DNA of 64,000 nucleotides from DATKQY01 sp035532475 (GTDB lineage Bacteria > Actinomycetota > Acidimicrobiia > Acidimicrobiales > Bog-793). This document shows positions 41,276 to 51,178 of the stretch, piece after piece (within the stretch, counting starts at the first letter, position 1; each line of letters opens with the position of its first letter). The stretch is from NCBI GenBank assembly GCA_035532475.1, contig DATKQY010000053.1, forward strand, positions 52,946 through 116,945, written 5' to 3'. A model generated the notes under the pieces. That model did no database searches. It was not told the origin of the DNA and was given only the letters and a program-made list of their open reading frames with translations. The position numbers were made by a program, and so were the translations under genes.

Positions 41276-42093
41276 GGACGATCAGCGGCCCGGCGGTGAC
41301 CCGGGGCGGTGCCTGCCCGCCGGGGCTCGCCCGTCTGCGCCGGCCGCTCCGCATCGTCGAGCGCAACCTCCACGTCTACCGGCGAGGCTGGATCTACTTC
41401 GTCTCAGGCTTCCTCGAGCCGTTCTTCTACCTGCTGAGCATCGGGATCGGCCTGAGCCACCTGGTCGGGGGCGTACGCGTGGGCGACCACGTCGTGAGCT
41501 ACACGCTGTACGTAGCGCCTGGGCTCCTCGCCTCCTCGGCGATGAACGGCGCGATCTTCGACACCACGTACAACCTCTTCTACAAGCTGAAGGTGGCGCA
41601 CACCTACGACGCGGTCCTCGCCACCCCGCTCGGCACCGGCGACGTCGCGCTCGGCGAGATCGGCTGGGCGCTCGCGCGGGGTGTGACCTATGCGGCGGCC
41701 TTCCTCGGCGTCATGGCGGCGCTCGGCCTCGTCGGCTCGCCCTGGGCGATCCTGTGCCTGCCGGGTGCGGCGCTCGTCAGCCTGGCGTTCGCGGCGAGCG
41801 GGATGGCGGCGACGAGCTACATGAAGAGCTGGCAGGACCTCGACGGCATCTTCCTCGCGATGCTCCCGATGTTCTTGTTCTCGGGGACCTTCTACCCGCT
41901 CGCCGTCTATCCGGGCGCGCTCGCTGACCTGGTACGGATCACACCGCTCTACCAGGGTGTCGCCCTCCTGCGTGCGCTCGACACCGGCACCGTCTCGTGG
42001 TCGCTGCTCTGGCACGTGGCGTACCTGGTGGCGCTGGCGGGACTCGGTGCCGTGCTGACGGCGCGCCGCCTCCGTCGGCTGCTCGCACCCTGA
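41272..42093 (+). CDS. ABC-2 exporter permease 2 (NodJ-like)
   Basis: 273 residues, six helices, clearly paralogous to the first permease: SYTLYVAPGLLASSAMNGAI, MFLFSGTFYPLAVYPGALAD, ITPLYQGVALLRALDTG. The GTG start overlaps the stop of the first permease (GTGA). Two different permeases with one ATPase suggest a heterodimeric channel. The 3' end meets a convergent membrane glycosyltransferase gene across a shared hairpin. Confidence 0.9.
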   Translation: MRTISGPAVTRGGACPPGLARLRRPLRIVERNLHVYRRGWIYFVSGFLEPFFYLLSIGIGLSHLVGGVRVGDHVVSYTLYVAPGLLASSAMNGAIFDTTYNLFYKLKVAHTYDAVLATPLGTGDVALGEIGWALARGVTYAAAFLGVMAALGLVGSPWAILCLPGAALVSLAFAASGMAATSYMKSWQDLDGIFLAMLPMFLFSGTFYPLAVYPGALADLVRITPLYQGVALLRALDTGTVSWSLLWHVAYLVALAGLGAVLTARRLRRLLAP

Positions 42094-42108
42094 GCCGCGG
42101 CGGCTCAG
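42090..42108. terminator. hairpin spanning two convergent stop codons
   Basis: CTGAGCC (42090-42096) pairs with GGCTCAG (42102-42108) around GCGGC. It includes the stop codons of both the permease and the convergent membrane-protein gene. Confidence 0.6.
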
Positions 42109-43868
42109 TGGCGCCAGCGCGTGAGCGTGCCGGACATCGCGTAGGTCCACTCGCCGGCCGGGTGGTAACCGGCGGCGCGGAGGACCTCCGCCTGACGGGC
42201 GACGTAGTCGCGGCCCATGCCCCACCAGTCGTAGAGGAGCACCTGTCGAGCGCCGGGGTGGGAGCGCAAGAAGCCGGTGGCGCCGCTCACGCCCGAGGCG
42301 TCGTCGGTGGCGAACCAGGTGGCGTCGAGCGGGACGCGCGGCGCCCGCCCGAGCCGACCCGGGTAGTCGTAGGAGTCCATGTAGAAGGCCCAGCCCTTGC
42401 CGCGGCGACCGAAGCCGCCCTGCCCGTCGAGGAGCACGATGGCGACGGTGCCGGCCGTGGCTTCCTGGCGTGCCCGGGCCACAGCGGAGCGCACGCCCTG
42501 GTCCCAACGGGTGAGGGGGAGGTCGCGCCCGATGGCGAGGTCGCCCCGCACGCCGTAGGAGACGAGCGCGCTGAGGACGCCGAGCGCGAGCGCGAACGCG
42601 GCGCGCCCGAGCCAGGCGGGCGCGGCGCCGGACGGGGCTCCTGGCCGGAGCTGTCGCGGCCTCACGCCGCCGCGCGCGCGCCGGGAGACGGCCGCCCGCG
42701 CGAGCGCGGCGAGGCCGGCGCCGGCGAGCAGGTAGATCACCGGTACGACGAACAAGTCGACGCGGGTGAGGCCGAAGGGCCACTCGCGTAGCCCCGAGGC
42801 GACCAGCTGGAGAAGGCCCCCGCCGAGCAGGACGGCGACGAGCCCGCGTCCGAGCGGGTGGCGGCGCACGCTCCAGGAGCCGGCGAGCACGAGCGCGCCG
42901 ACGACGAGATTGCCGACCAAGGCGAGTGCGGAGGGCAGCGCGGGCGGGACGACCTCTTGGAAGAACGGGTCGCCGAAGAGCGGCAGCCCGGTCCACGAGC
43001 CGGCGAGGAACGTCGGCAGCTGCCGGGCGACGACCTGGACGGCGGCGGTCCCGTGGGGCAGGAAGAGCCCCTGCCAGTTCGGGTAGTGCAGGTCGAAGGT
43101 CTGAGGGAGGACGAACGCGACCATCTCGACGAGGACGACGGCGCCGGCCAGCGCGGGCGCCGCCAGGTCGTTCGCGGCCGCGTGCCACCCGGCGTGCCGG
43201 CGTCTCGCGGCTCGTGCCAGATCGAGCGTGAGCAGCGGCGCGATGACGAAGGGCGCCGGCACGCTGAGCAGGCCGAGCCCGCTCAGCGCGCCGTACCAGC
43301 CGAGGCGACGGCGCGTAGCGCCCGACGCCCGGGCGTGGGACCACACGAGCACGGAGGCGAGGGTGACGAGGGCCTCGACGGCGTACGGCTTGAGCTGCAT
43401 CGCGTAGTAGACGACGGCGGGGTTGACGACGAGCGCGGCGGCGACGCCGAAGGCGATGGGGCGCGGGGCGAGACGGCGGCCGACCAGATACGCGGCGGGC
43501 CCGAGCAGCACCCACGCGAGGATCATCGGCGACCGGAACGCCCATTCGTGGGCGCCGAGCACCAGCACGGCCAGCTTCTCGAGGAGCATCCACCCGAAGG
43601 CCATCGGCGCGTACGTGTTGTGGAGGTCGGTGTGCAGGCCGGGCTGCGTCAGGTCGTAGGCGCGCACCTGCTCGTCGAACCAGAACGGCGCCGTCGCGAG
43701 CTGCCAGTAGGCGGCGGCCGTCCCGGCGGCGAGCAGCGCGAGCATGCACGAGACGATGAGGTCGACCCTGCGCGTCGCCCACCGTCCGCGGCGGGTGGGA
43801 GCGACGGCGGGCCTGCCCTCCGTCTGGCGCCCGGCCGCGGCCGGTGCGACCGGTGCGATGCTCGCCAT
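42105..43868 (-). CDS. GT39/ArnT-like membrane glycosyltransferase (GT-C fold)
   Basis: 587 residues with about ten or more hydrophobic helices. The first luminal loop carries ATAPFWFDEQVRAYDL, the acidic W/F-x-DE motif of GT-C transferases such as PMT and ArnT, which use polyprenyl-phosphate sugars. A C-terminal soluble domain of about 140 residues (IVLLDGQGGFGRRGKGW, QVLLYDWWGMGRDYV) faces outward. The acceptor, protein or lipid, is unknown. ATG 43868 is chosen as the first start before the transmembrane region; upstream sequence in frame is Arg/Pro-rich. It lies between an ABC-2 exporter and another GT-C gene (divergent). Confidence 0.8.
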   Translation of the reverse strand: MASIAPVAPAAAGRQTEGRPAVAPTRRGRWATRRVDLIVSCMLALLAAGTAAAYWQLATAPFWFDEQVRAYDLTQPGLHTDLHNTYAPMAFGWMLLEKLAVLVLGAHEWAFRSPMILAWVLLGPAAYLVGRRLAPRPIAFGVAAALVVNPAVVYYAMQLKPYAVEALVTLASVLVWSHARASGATRRRLGWYGALSGLGLLSVPAPFVIAPLLTLDLARAARRRHAGWHAAANDLAAPALAGAVVLVEMVAFVLPQTFDLHYPNWQGLFLPHGTAAVQVVARQLPTFLAGSWTGLPLFGDPFFQEVVPPALPSALALVGNLVVGALVLAGSWSVRRHPLGRGLVAVLLGGGLLQLVASGLREWPFGLTRVDLFVVPVIYLLAGAGLAALARAAVSRRARGGVRPRQLRPGAPSGAAPAWLGRAAFALALGVLSALVSYGVRGDLAIGRDLPLTRWDQGVRSAVARARQEATAGTVAIVLLDGQGGFGRRGKGWAFYMDSYDYPGRLGRAPRVPLDATWFATDDASGVSGATGFLRSHPGARQVLLYDWWGMGRDYVARQAEVLRAAGYHPAGEWTYAMSGTLTRWRH

Positions 43869-44044
43869 GACCCCATCGTCGCGTCTTTGGCGACCCGACA
43901 GGCGGCCGAGGCCCGCCGGTCGCGCGCCCGGTGCCGCCAGCGAGGTGTTGTCCACAGGCCCACGTAGCGCTCGACGGGCCGCCGAGGGCGCTCCCAGGGG
44001 ACCGGCTACGTTGGCGGGCGGCGTCAACCCGAGGAGACCGACGA

Positions 44045-45340
44045 GTGCGGACCGCCAGCGATGTGTCAGTCGAGCGCTCGGCGAGCGGCGGGACACCGGC
44101 TCCGGCCGGCCGGGTCGGACTGGCCGGCGCTGCCTGGCTCGCCGGGCCGTGGCCGCCGGCGCTCGCGGCGACCGGGTGGTGGCTGTGGGCGTACCTGCAC
44201 ACGCGCCCGCCGAGCTCGGCGCTCTTCTCGTCACACGCCGGGAGCGCCGGCAACACCTACCACTCCTGGTCCTACGCGCATCTCGCCTACTCCGACGTGC
44301 TGGCCCTGTGGTACACGCACCACCTGTTCGACCACGCGGCGCCGTACGTGCACACGGTCATCGAATACCCGGTGCTCACCGGGTTGTTCATGTGGCTCGC
44401 GGCCTGGTTCCCGGGCATCGAGGGCTACTTCCTGGCGAGCGCGCTCGCGCTGCTCGCCTGCCTGATCGGCTCGATCTGGCTGCTGCACCGGAGCTCGGCG
44501 CTCAAAGCCTGGGCGCTCGCGTGCTCGCCGCTGCTGCTCGTCTACACGCTGCTCAACTGGGACCTGCTGGGTGTCGTCTTGATGCTGGCCGGCTACGAGC
44601 TCTACCGCTCGAAGCGCTACGCGGCGAGCGGCGCCCTGTTCTCATTGGCAGTCTTCGCCAAGTTCTTCCCGGCGGTCCTCTTCGTCTACTGTCTGCTCGC
44701 GCTGTGGCGCGACCGCTCCTTGCAGGGAGGCGCCGGCGCCGCCCGCTCGATGCTCGTCTGGGCCGTCGGCGTCGGTGTCGTCGTGAACGTGCCGTTCGCC
44801 GTCGCCAACTTCGGTGGGTGGGCGCATTTCTTCGGCTTCAACGCCACGCGCGGCGGCGGCGGCGGCGTGCTCTCGGCGCTCAACATCGACAACGCCTGGC
44901 CGGTGAGCGCGGTCGACCTGTTGAGCGCGGTGCTAGTCCTCGGGGTCATGGCCCTGCTCGCCTGGAGGGTGCTTCGGGGTCTCGGGCCGGAGGTGGCGGC
45001 CGGCATCGCGTTCGGCGTCTTCATGCTGATCAACAAGACCTACTCGCCGCAGTACACGCTGTGGGTATACGTCTACGCGATCGTCGCCGAATGGCCGCTG
45101 TGGTCGCTCGCGGGACTCGCGCTCGCCGGCGTGGCCGACTTCGCCAACGCGATGATCGTGCTGAACATGATCGCGGCGAAGGACACGGGCATCGGCTGGT
45201 ACCTCGCCTGGCTCTACCCCCTCAATCGGGCGCTCCGCCTGAGCGCGATGGGCGCGGGCATCGCGGGGTCGCTCTGGTCGGTCCTGGCACGCCGTGATCG
45301 TGGCGGCGGGTCTGGCGCGCCGCGGGTGGCGCTCGAGTAG
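44045..45340 (+). CDS. GT87-like polyprenyl-phosphate mannosyltransferase (DUF2029-type)
   Basis: 431 residues, about ten helices. GNTYHSWSYAHLAYSDVLAL, VIEYPVLTGLFMWLAAWF and ALFSLAVFAKFFPAVLFVYC are typical of GT87/DUF2029 proteins; mycobacterial relatives add mannose to lipomannan/lipoarabinomannan using polyprenyl-phosphate mannose. NKTYSPQYTLWVYVYAIV is also conserved. GAGGAG (44031-44036) lies eight bases before GTG 44045. Divergent from the GT39-like gene. Sugar and acceptor are inferred only by family. Confidence 0.82.
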   Translation: MRTASDVSVERSASGGTPAPAGRVGLAGAAWLAGPWPPALAATGWWLWAYLHTRPPSSALFSSHAGSAGNTYHSWSYAHLAYSDVLALWYTHHLFDHAAPYVHTVIEYPVLTGLFMWLAAWFPGIEGYFLASALALLACLIGSIWLLHRSSALKAWALACSPLLLVYTLLNWDLLGVVLMLAGYELYRSKRYAASGALFSLAVFAKFFPAVLFVYCLLALWRDRSLQGGAGAARSMLVWAVGVGVVVNVPFAVANFGGWAHFFGFNATRGGGGGVLSALNIDNAWPVSAVDLLSAVLVLGVMALLAWRVLRGLGPEVAAGIAFGVFMLINKTYSPQYTLWVYVYAIVAEWPLWSLAGLALAGVADFANAMIVLNMIAAKDTGIGWYLAWLYPLNRALRLSAMGAGIAGSLWSVLARRDRGGGSGAPRVALE

Positions 45341-45375
45341 GTGCGCGGCGGGAGGCGGACGCGTCAGCCGCGCAC
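45341..45375. terminator. hairpin between convergent genes
   Basis: GTGCGCGGC (45341-45349) pairs with GCCGCGCAC (45367-45375), a nine-pair stem around a 17-base loop that contains the transketolase stop codon. It likely serves both convergent genes. Confidence 0.6.
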
Positions 45376-47214
45376 GAGCCTGCGGGCGGCCGAGGCGATG
45401 TGGGGTGCCGAGATGCCGGCCGCGTCGAGGAGCTCGGCGGGCGTGCCTGAGCTCGACAGCGAGCGGACCGCCAGGTGGGTGAGGCGGGGCGCGATTCCTG
45501 CCGCCACCAAGGCGCTCGTCACGGCCTCACCTAGGCCGCCGGCGGGGTAGTGGTCCTCGGTCACCACGAACCTGCCCCCCGTCGCCCCCGAACAGGCCGC
45601 CAGCGTCTCGATGTCGATCGGCTTCACCGAGTAGCAGTCGACCACCCGGGCCGAGATGCCCTCGGCGGCGAGCAGGTCCGCCGCGTCCAGGCTTTGATGC
45701 AACGTGACGCCAGCACCGACGAGGGTCACGTCGTCGGAGGCGCCACCGCGGACGATCTTCGACCCGCCGATCGTGAACTCCTCCTCCGGGCCGTAGAGGA
45801 CGGGGTAGGCGCCGCGCGTCGTGCGGATGTACGCGACGCCCGGCGCGTCGGCCATCGCGATGACGAGGGCGGCGGCCGACGGTCCGTCAGAGGGGTAGAG
45901 CACGACGGAGCCGTTGACGGCACGCATCGCGGCGAGGTCCTCGAGCGCCATCTGGGAGGGCCCGTCGGCGCCGATCTCGACGCCCGCGTGCGAGCCGCAG
46001 ATCCGGATGGGCAGCTCGGAGACGCCGGTCATGCGCACGAAGTCGTAGGCGCGTGAGACGAACGCCCCGAAGGTCGCCGCGAACGGGACGTACCCCCGAG
46101 CGGCGAGACCGGCGGCCGCGGCGATCATCAGCTGCTCGGCGATGAACGCCTCCACGTAGCGCTCGGGCGCGACCTTCAAGAACTCCTCGGCATGGGTCGA
46201 GTTGCCGACCTCGGCGTCGAGCACGACCACCTCCGGTCGTGCCGACAGTGCAGCGAGCGCGTCGCCGTAGGCCTTTCGCGTCGCCACCTTCGATCCGAGC
46301 TCGTAGGCAGGCCGGACGACCTTCGCCTTCGGGTCGGGCGTGACGGCGGGCGTGCCGGCCGGTGGCGCGAGCGACGTGATGACGAGGGAGGAGATCCCGC
46401 CGAGGCCGGCGATCGCACGTTCGGCGAGCTCGGCCGGCAGCGCGGTGCCGTGCCAGCCTTCCTTGTCCTCGACCTCGGGGACGCCCTTGCCCTTCACGGT
46501 GCGAGCGAGGATGACGCTCGGGCGCCCGGAGGCGATCGCGGCGTCGAACGCCCCGTCAATCGCCTCGAGGTCGTGGCCGTCGATCGGGAAGGCCTCGCAG
46601 CCGAAGGCCTCGACCCGGCGGGCGTACGCGTCGAGGTCCCACTGGAGCTCGGTCGGCCCCCGTTGGCCGAGCCGGTTGACGTCGACGATGGCGACGAAGT
46701 TCGAAAGTCCGAAGTACGCCGCCTTGTCGAGCGCCTCCCAGACCGATCCCTCCGCCATCTCGCTGTCGCCGCAGAGCACGAACACCCGGTAGGGGAGCCG
46801 GTCGAATCGCGCCCCCGCGACGCCGATCCCCACGCCCGCCGCGACGCCGAGCCCGAGCGAGCCGGTCGCGAGGTCGACCCACGGCAGCACCGGAGTGGGG
46901 TGCCCCTGCAGGCGCGAGCCGAACTTCCGGTACGTCTCGACGAGCTCCTCCTCGCCCACGACCCCGACGGCCCGGTAGAGCGCGTAGAGCAGGGGAGAGG
47001 CGTGCCCCTTCGAGAAGATCAGGTGGTCGTTCGTCGGGAGCTCAGGGTGCTCCCAGTCGTAGCGCAGGTGCCTCGCCGCCAGCACGGCGACGAGGTCGGC
47101 GGCGGACAACGACGAGGTCGGGTGGCCGGAACCTGCCTCGGTGCTGCAGCGGATGGCGTCGACCCGCAGCTGGCGGGCGACGTCGGCAACGGTCGCGAGG
47201 TCGGTGGTCGTCAT
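45364..47214 (-). CDS. tkt: transketolase (single-chain, short type)
   Basis: 616 residues, the length of the short (animal-like) transketolases rather than the 660-700 of most bacterial forms. Substrate and TPP residues: TEAGSGHPTSSLSAADLVAV, LIFSKGHASPLLYAL, the TPP/Mg motif GDSEMAEGSVWEALDKAAYF, and HAGVEIGADGPSQMALEDLA with the pyrimidine-domain Glu in FIAEQLMIAAAAGLA. It moves two-carbon units between ketose donors and aldose acceptors in the pentose phosphate pathway; a dihydroxyacetone-synthase-like role cannot be ruled out. No transaldolase or G6PD gene follows, so it stands alone. ATG 47214 has AGGTG nearby. Confidence 0.93.
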   Translation of the reverse strand: MTTTDLATVADVARQLRVDAIRCSTEAGSGHPTSSLSAADLVAVLAARHLRYDWEHPELPTNDHLIFSKGHASPLLYALYRAVGVVGEEELVETYRKFGSRLQGHPTPVLPWVDLATGSLGLGVAAGVGIGVAGARFDRLPYRVFVLCGDSEMAEGSVWEALDKAAYFGLSNFVAIVDVNRLGQRGPTELQWDLDAYARRVEAFGCEAFPIDGHDLEAIDGAFDAAIASGRPSVILARTVKGKGVPEVEDKEGWHGTALPAELAERAIAGLGGISSLVITSLAPPAGTPAVTPDPKAKVVRPAYELGSKVATRKAYGDALAALSARPEVVVLDAEVGNSTHAEEFLKVAPERYVEAFIAEQLMIAAAAGLAARGYVPFAATFGAFVSRAYDFVRMTGVSELPIRICGSHAGVEIGADGPSQMALEDLAAMRAVNGSVVLYPSDGPSAAALVIAMADAPGVAYIRTTRGAYPVLYGPEEEFTIGGSKIVRGGASDDVTLVGAGVTLHQSLDAADLLAAEGISARVVDCYSVKPIDIETLAACSGATGGRFVVTEDHYPAGGLGEAVTSALVAAGIAPRLTHLAVRSLSSSGTPAELLDAAGISAPHIASAARRLVRG

Positions 47215-47360
47215 CTGGGCACCTCGTCGGCGGCGTAGGGGCGGTGGTGGGGACGCTTCGTAGGCTACCGGGGCCACGGCCCCCGACGTCGCCCGCGCCG
47301 CGGCGAAGGACCGGCCGGCGGGTGGTGCGCTCGCGCGAGTACGGACCCGCTGTTTGGACC

Positions 47361-47990
47361 TCAGCGTCCGTTTCGCCCGCTCCGACGCGTGACGAAGAGG
47401 TCGGTGAGTATCCGTATCAGGATCTTCTCGGTGGCCCCGGCGGAGCGCCCGAGCCCGGCGCGCAGGTAGTTCCAGGTGTCCCACGAGGTGGCGACGTCGA
47501 TCGCGTCGAGCAGGACGCGCCCTTCCTCGGCACGCTTGGCGAGCTCGGGAGCGAAGGCCGTGGCGATGTGGTCCCGTCGGATCGACCGCATACGGCGGAT
47601 GCCTTCCGCCATCTCGTGGGAGGCGTGCTCGTCGAACATCGCCGCCCGGCGGATCGGCGTGATCTGCTCGAACAGCCGGCGGTACTGGCGGGTGAGTACC
47701 TGCACCCGCTCGTCGAGCGCCAGCTTCGGATCGATCGGCTGGAGGTTCTCCAGATGTCGGCTCATCTGGAGCGAGAGCGCCATGGTCCGGAGCGCCTGGA
47801 CATCCTCGAAATGGTGGTACACGGTGCGCAGGGCAACGCCGGCGCGCGCCGCCACCTCCTGGGCCGTCGGTCGCAGCTCGCCCTCCTCGACGAGCGCGAG
47901 AAGAGCCTCGAGGACGCGCGTACGCGTCCGTTCGCCCCTTGCCCTCCGCCCGTCGATCGGGGGTGTCCTTACCATTGCATCACGCGGCAT
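47361..47990 (-). CDS. TetR-family transcriptional regulator, probably leaderless
   Basis: 209 residues. Helix-turn-helix at about 37-62 (TAQEVAARAGVALRTVYHHF), with a helical ligand domain following. TAGCCT (48002-47997) sits six bases before ATG 47990 and no ribosome-binding site is visible, suggesting leaderless translation; an in-frame ATG at 47975 is possible. Ligand and targets are unknown. Two copies of GTGAAGTGG lie just upstream (48025-48033 and 48052-48060), in and after the 3' end of the neighbouring gene, and could be a binding site. Confidence 0.86.
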   Translation of the reverse strand: MPRDAMVRTPPIDGRRARGERTRTRVLEALLALVEEGELRPTAQEVAARAGVALRTVYHHFEDVQALRTMALSLQMSRHLENLQPIDPKLALDERVQVLTRQYRRLFEQITPIRRAAMFDEHASHEMAEGIRRMRSIRRDHIATAFAPELAKRAEEGRVLLDAIDVATSWDTWNYLRAGLGRSAGATEKILIRILTDLFVTRRSGRNGR

Positions 47991-48041
47991 ACGCGTAGGC
48001 TACAGCGGCGCGCGCATCCGAGGGTGAAGTGGCACCACTCG

Positions 48042-50993
48042 TTACATGTGGAGTGAAGTGGTAGGGCGGCGACGACGCCTGCCAGGCGAACGGCGCCGAC
48101 GCAGCGCCAACACGCACAGGACCGCCAGGAAGACAAAGCCGATCGCCGAGAGCACGAGGCCGGTGCGCAGGTTGTGCGAGGTGTAGCGCCACGTCACCTT
48201 GTAGCGCCCCGCCGGCACGGAGACCGCTTGTACCAGGCCAAAACGGTGCGAGGTGATGACGCGCGTCGGTCCCCCCGAGAGCGGGGTGAGCCGCGCGGAC
48301 CATCCTGGCGCGTAGGTCTCGCTGCGCACGAGCACCGCCGGGCGCGGGCTGTCGACCACCATCGTCTGGGGCGCGTAGGGGGCGCTGCTGGTGGTCGTCA
48401 CGGTCCCCGGCGCCCGTTCGAGCGTGTTCGGCGTCGTCGAACTGGCGGGCTGCAACCAGGCGAGACCGAGCGTCTGGGTGTTCAGGTACACGTCGTAGTA
48501 GCCGCGTATCACGCCCCCGAAGACCCAGTGGGGCGGTTCGATCTGGCCCTGCAGGGCGCCGTCGAGGAGGAGCCTGAGGCTCGGTGCCCGGGTGACGACG
48601 ACGACCGCGCCGACGATCGTGGTGCCCTTCGAGGGGTTCTCCACGACGATCTGATCGGCGCGCTCCGCGCTCGGCAGCGCAAGTTGCGCCCGGCCGTCGC
48701 GCACGGGGACCGAGGCGAAGTGCGGCGTTCGACCAGGCGGCACCACCGCGATGCCGACACTCGGCGGGCGCCCGCTGAGCTGTGGGTTGATGATCACGCT
48801 CAGGCGGACGACGGTCATGGGCGAGGCGAGGAGCCAGGCCTGGCGCTGACCGGGCTCGATCGTCCACGGTCCGGTCCCCCCCGGTGCTGGCGCCGGCGCG
48901 TCGATCGTCGACCCGGGCGCGCCGGTGGCGGTCACCGCCGGCGCGCCGGCGACCGGGATCGCGCTGTGCGGCGGGAGGGACTCCTGGAAGTAGGTGGGCA
49001 GGGTGATCAGCGTCCGCATGTCGAGCGTGTCGAAGGTGGTGTCGTCGAGCCGCGCGGTGTCGAGGTCCTCGTAGCGGTGGGTGTCTGTCGCGTCCTGGTA
49101 GATGTTGTCGACGATCGAGCCGTACCCCTGCACGCTGGCGTTCCCCTGCAGGACGTTCATGTCGCTCACGCCGAGCTCGAGCAGCGCGAACTGGTCGGGG
49201 CTCGGCTGCTGGAAGAGCGGGTTGTAGATGGCGAAGCGCCCGGTCGGACCCGTGTAGCGGGCGACTGCGGTGCTCCACGGGTTCGCCTGGCCGAGGATCG
49301 AGCTCGGTGCGGTGGCGTAGCTGGCGTTGGCCACGTAGATCCCGACGTCGGCCAGGATGAGCACGGCGAGCGCGACCCGTGCCGCCCGCGCCGCGAGGCG
49401 CCGATGGAGCACGACGTAGGCGCCGACGGCACCGGCCACCGCCAGCTGGGACGCGAGGTACGGAGTGAGCTCGTCGAACTGCGAGGGGTTCACCACCGCG
49501 AAGCCGAAGTGGAGCTCGACCGCGGCAGGCGCCGCGTACGCCCACCCGACGAGGGCGAACACCGCCAGCACCGGCGTCAGCGCGAGTAGGCGGCTCGTCC
49601 ACGCGGTGAGCGGCCCTTCCTTCGCGCCCGCGATCGGCCCACCGGACCCGTCGGCGGCCGGAGCGGCCTCGTCTCGGCGTTCCGGCCAGCGCTCGCGGCG
49701 GGAGCGCGCTCGCCGGTCGGTGAGATCCTCGACCAGGTACGCGAGCAGCACCGCCAGCGCCAGGTCGGTCATGACGATGTTGCGGTTCTGCAGGCGCTGG
49801 CCGCCATAGAGGGGGAGGTGCACGAGGAGATGGCCGAGCGCCGTGTTCGTGCCGAGACCGAGCACGACGCCGAGGCCGGCGAGCACGTACCAGACGCCGA
49901 GCTGGCGGCGCCCGCCGGCACTCCCGGCGGCCGGCCCCGCGCGCTTGGCGCGTAGGAAGGCGAGCAGCGAGCCGCCGAGCTCGGGAAGGTACGCCATGAA
50001 GGCGACGAGCGCCACGATCCCGACGCCGATCGTCAGCTCGGGCAGGTTGTAGGAGCCGCCGTAGACCGGCATCCCGAAGTTGCTGTTGCCGCCGAGAAGG
50101 AACGGCGCCACGAGCAGGGTCCCCATCTCGGAGAGCGTGATCGATCCGGTGCCGAAGAAGTCGTACGCGGTGACGCCACGCTGCGAGGAGTGCAAGAAGC
50201 CGAGGCCGGGCAGCCACTGCACGGCGGAGAGCAATGCCCCGAGTGCCGCCGCCGCGAGCACGGCGCCGACGAGCAGCCCGGCGCGGCGGCGGTCGCGAAG
50301 GACCAGGGCGATCAGGTAGACGAGGAGGACGATCGCCGCGCTCGACACCGCCCGAGGGTCACCCGCCAAGGTGGCGAGCGCGCAGGAGACACCGAGGAGG
50401 ACGACGTAGCCGACCAGACCGTCGGCGCTCGAGCCGGATCGGAGCCGGCGGACGATGCCGTCGACGGCGACGAGCATCCACGGGAGCAGCGCCGTCCCCT
50501 CCATCAGGCCGATGTGGACGACCTGGCCGTCCAGGAAGCCCGCATAGGTGAAGGCGAGGGCCCCGAGCGTCGACGAGAGCGGCCGGCACGAGAGCCGGCG
50601 CAGGAGGAGGTAGGTGCCCGTTCCGGCGACGATCGGGACGGCGACGTAGTTGACGGTCCACGCCGCGATCGGGGGGAGGACCGCGAACAGCCACGTGCCG
50701 GGGAACATCGATCCGGCGTTCCACCCTGCGAGCAGCGGCGTGCCGCTCCAGATGAGCCGGTCCCAGGCGGGGAGGTGTCCCGAGCGGATCAGCTCGCCCG
50801 ACAGGACCCGAAGCGGGAAGTTCTGGACGAGCGCGTCACCGGGCAGCAGCGGATGACCGCTCAGGGAGAACGGCAGGTCGATCGCCATCGGGAGCAGCAC
50901 GAGGATCGCCAGCGCGATCCGGTCAGCGCTCGCGATCCGGCGCCTCGGCGCCGCTACGGGCGTGGCCGGCGGCGCGACGTCCGTTCGGATCAT
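48042..50993 (-). CDS. YfhO-like large membrane protein (GT-C superfamily), leaderless
   Basis: 983 residues. Around a dozen helices fill the first half (GDALVQNFPLRVLSGELIRS in the first outer loop is a YfhO hallmark), followed by a large outer domain and a final helix near the C-terminus. The end, LVRSETYAPGWSARLTPL then VPAGRYKVTWRYTSHNLRTG, is the YfhO family signature; YfhO-type proteins are GT-C-like and in Bacillus modify lipoteichoic acid. TAGGTT (51006-51001) lies seven bases before ATG 50993, so the message is probably leaderless. Donor sugar and acceptor are unknown. Confidence 0.85.
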   Translation of the reverse strand: MIRTDVAPPATPVAAPRRRIASADRIALAILVLLPMAIDLPFSLSGHPLLPGDALVQNFPLRVLSGELIRSGHLPAWDRLIWSGTPLLAGWNAGSMFPGTWLFAVLPPIAAWTVNYVAVPIVAGTGTYLLLRRLSCRPLSSTLGALAFTYAGFLDGQVVHIGLMEGTALLPWMLVAVDGIVRRLRSGSSADGLVGYVVLLGVSCALATLAGDPRAVSSAAIVLLVYLIALVLRDRRRAGLLVGAVLAAAALGALLSAVQWLPGLGFLHSSQRGVTAYDFFGTGSITLSEMGTLLVAPFLLGGNSNFGMPVYGGSYNLPELTIGVGIVALVAFMAYLPELGGSLLAFLRAKRAGPAAGSAGGRRQLGVWYVLAGLGVVLGLGTNTALGHLLVHLPLYGGQRLQNRNIVMTDLALAVLLAYLVEDLTDRRARSRRERWPERRDEAAPAADGSGGPIAGAKEGPLTAWTSRLLALTPVLAVFALVGWAYAAPAAVELHFGFAVVNPSQFDELTPYLASQLAVAGAVGAYVVLHRRLAARAARVALAVLILADVGIYVANASYATAPSSILGQANPWSTAVARYTGPTGRFAIYNPLFQQPSPDQFALLELGVSDMNVLQGNASVQGYGSIVDNIYQDATDTHRYEDLDTARLDDTTFDTLDMRTLITLPTYFQESLPPHSAIPVAGAPAVTATGAPGSTIDAPAPAPGGTGPWTIEPGQRQAWLLASPMTVVRLSVIINPQLSGRPPSVGIAVVPPGRTPHFASVPVRDGRAQLALPSAERADQIVVENPSKGTTIVGAVVVVTRAPSLRLLLDGALQGQIEPPHWVFGGVIRGYYDVYLNTQTLGLAWLQPASSTTPNTLERAPGTVTTTSSAPYAPQTMVVDSPRPAVLVRSETYAPGWSARLTPLSGGPTRVITSHRFGLVQAVSVPAGRYKVTWRYTSHNLRTGLVLSAIGFVFLAVLCVLALRRRRSPGRRRRRPTTSLHM

Positions 50994-51085
50994 CCGGAGG
51001 AACCTACTGGTCGCGCCCGGTCCCGCGCAGGCTCCCCCGGGTCGTTCGTGGGCGCCGGAGCGGGGAGAAATCCCGACCAATTCAG

Positions 51086-51114
51086 TCGACAATTGTGCTG
51101 CCTGCCGATATCAT
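51086..51114 (+). promoter_or_regulatory. sigma-A-like promoter of the peroxiredoxin gene
   Basis: TCGACA (51086-51091), 17-base spacer, TATCAT (51109-51114), about 65 bases before the ATG. Both boxes match the housekeeping consensus at five and five of six positions. Confidence 0.65.
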
Positions 51115-51178
51115 CGGCGGGACAGCGCGTTCTCGGGCAGACTCGCGCCCATCAGGACACAGGAACGAGGAGATTCAC

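Noticed and set aside
41404..44256. 950-codon minus-strand open frame across the permease and GT39-like region
   Set aside because: Different frame from the real membrane protein; Arg/Pro-rich, and it also runs antisense through the permease gene.
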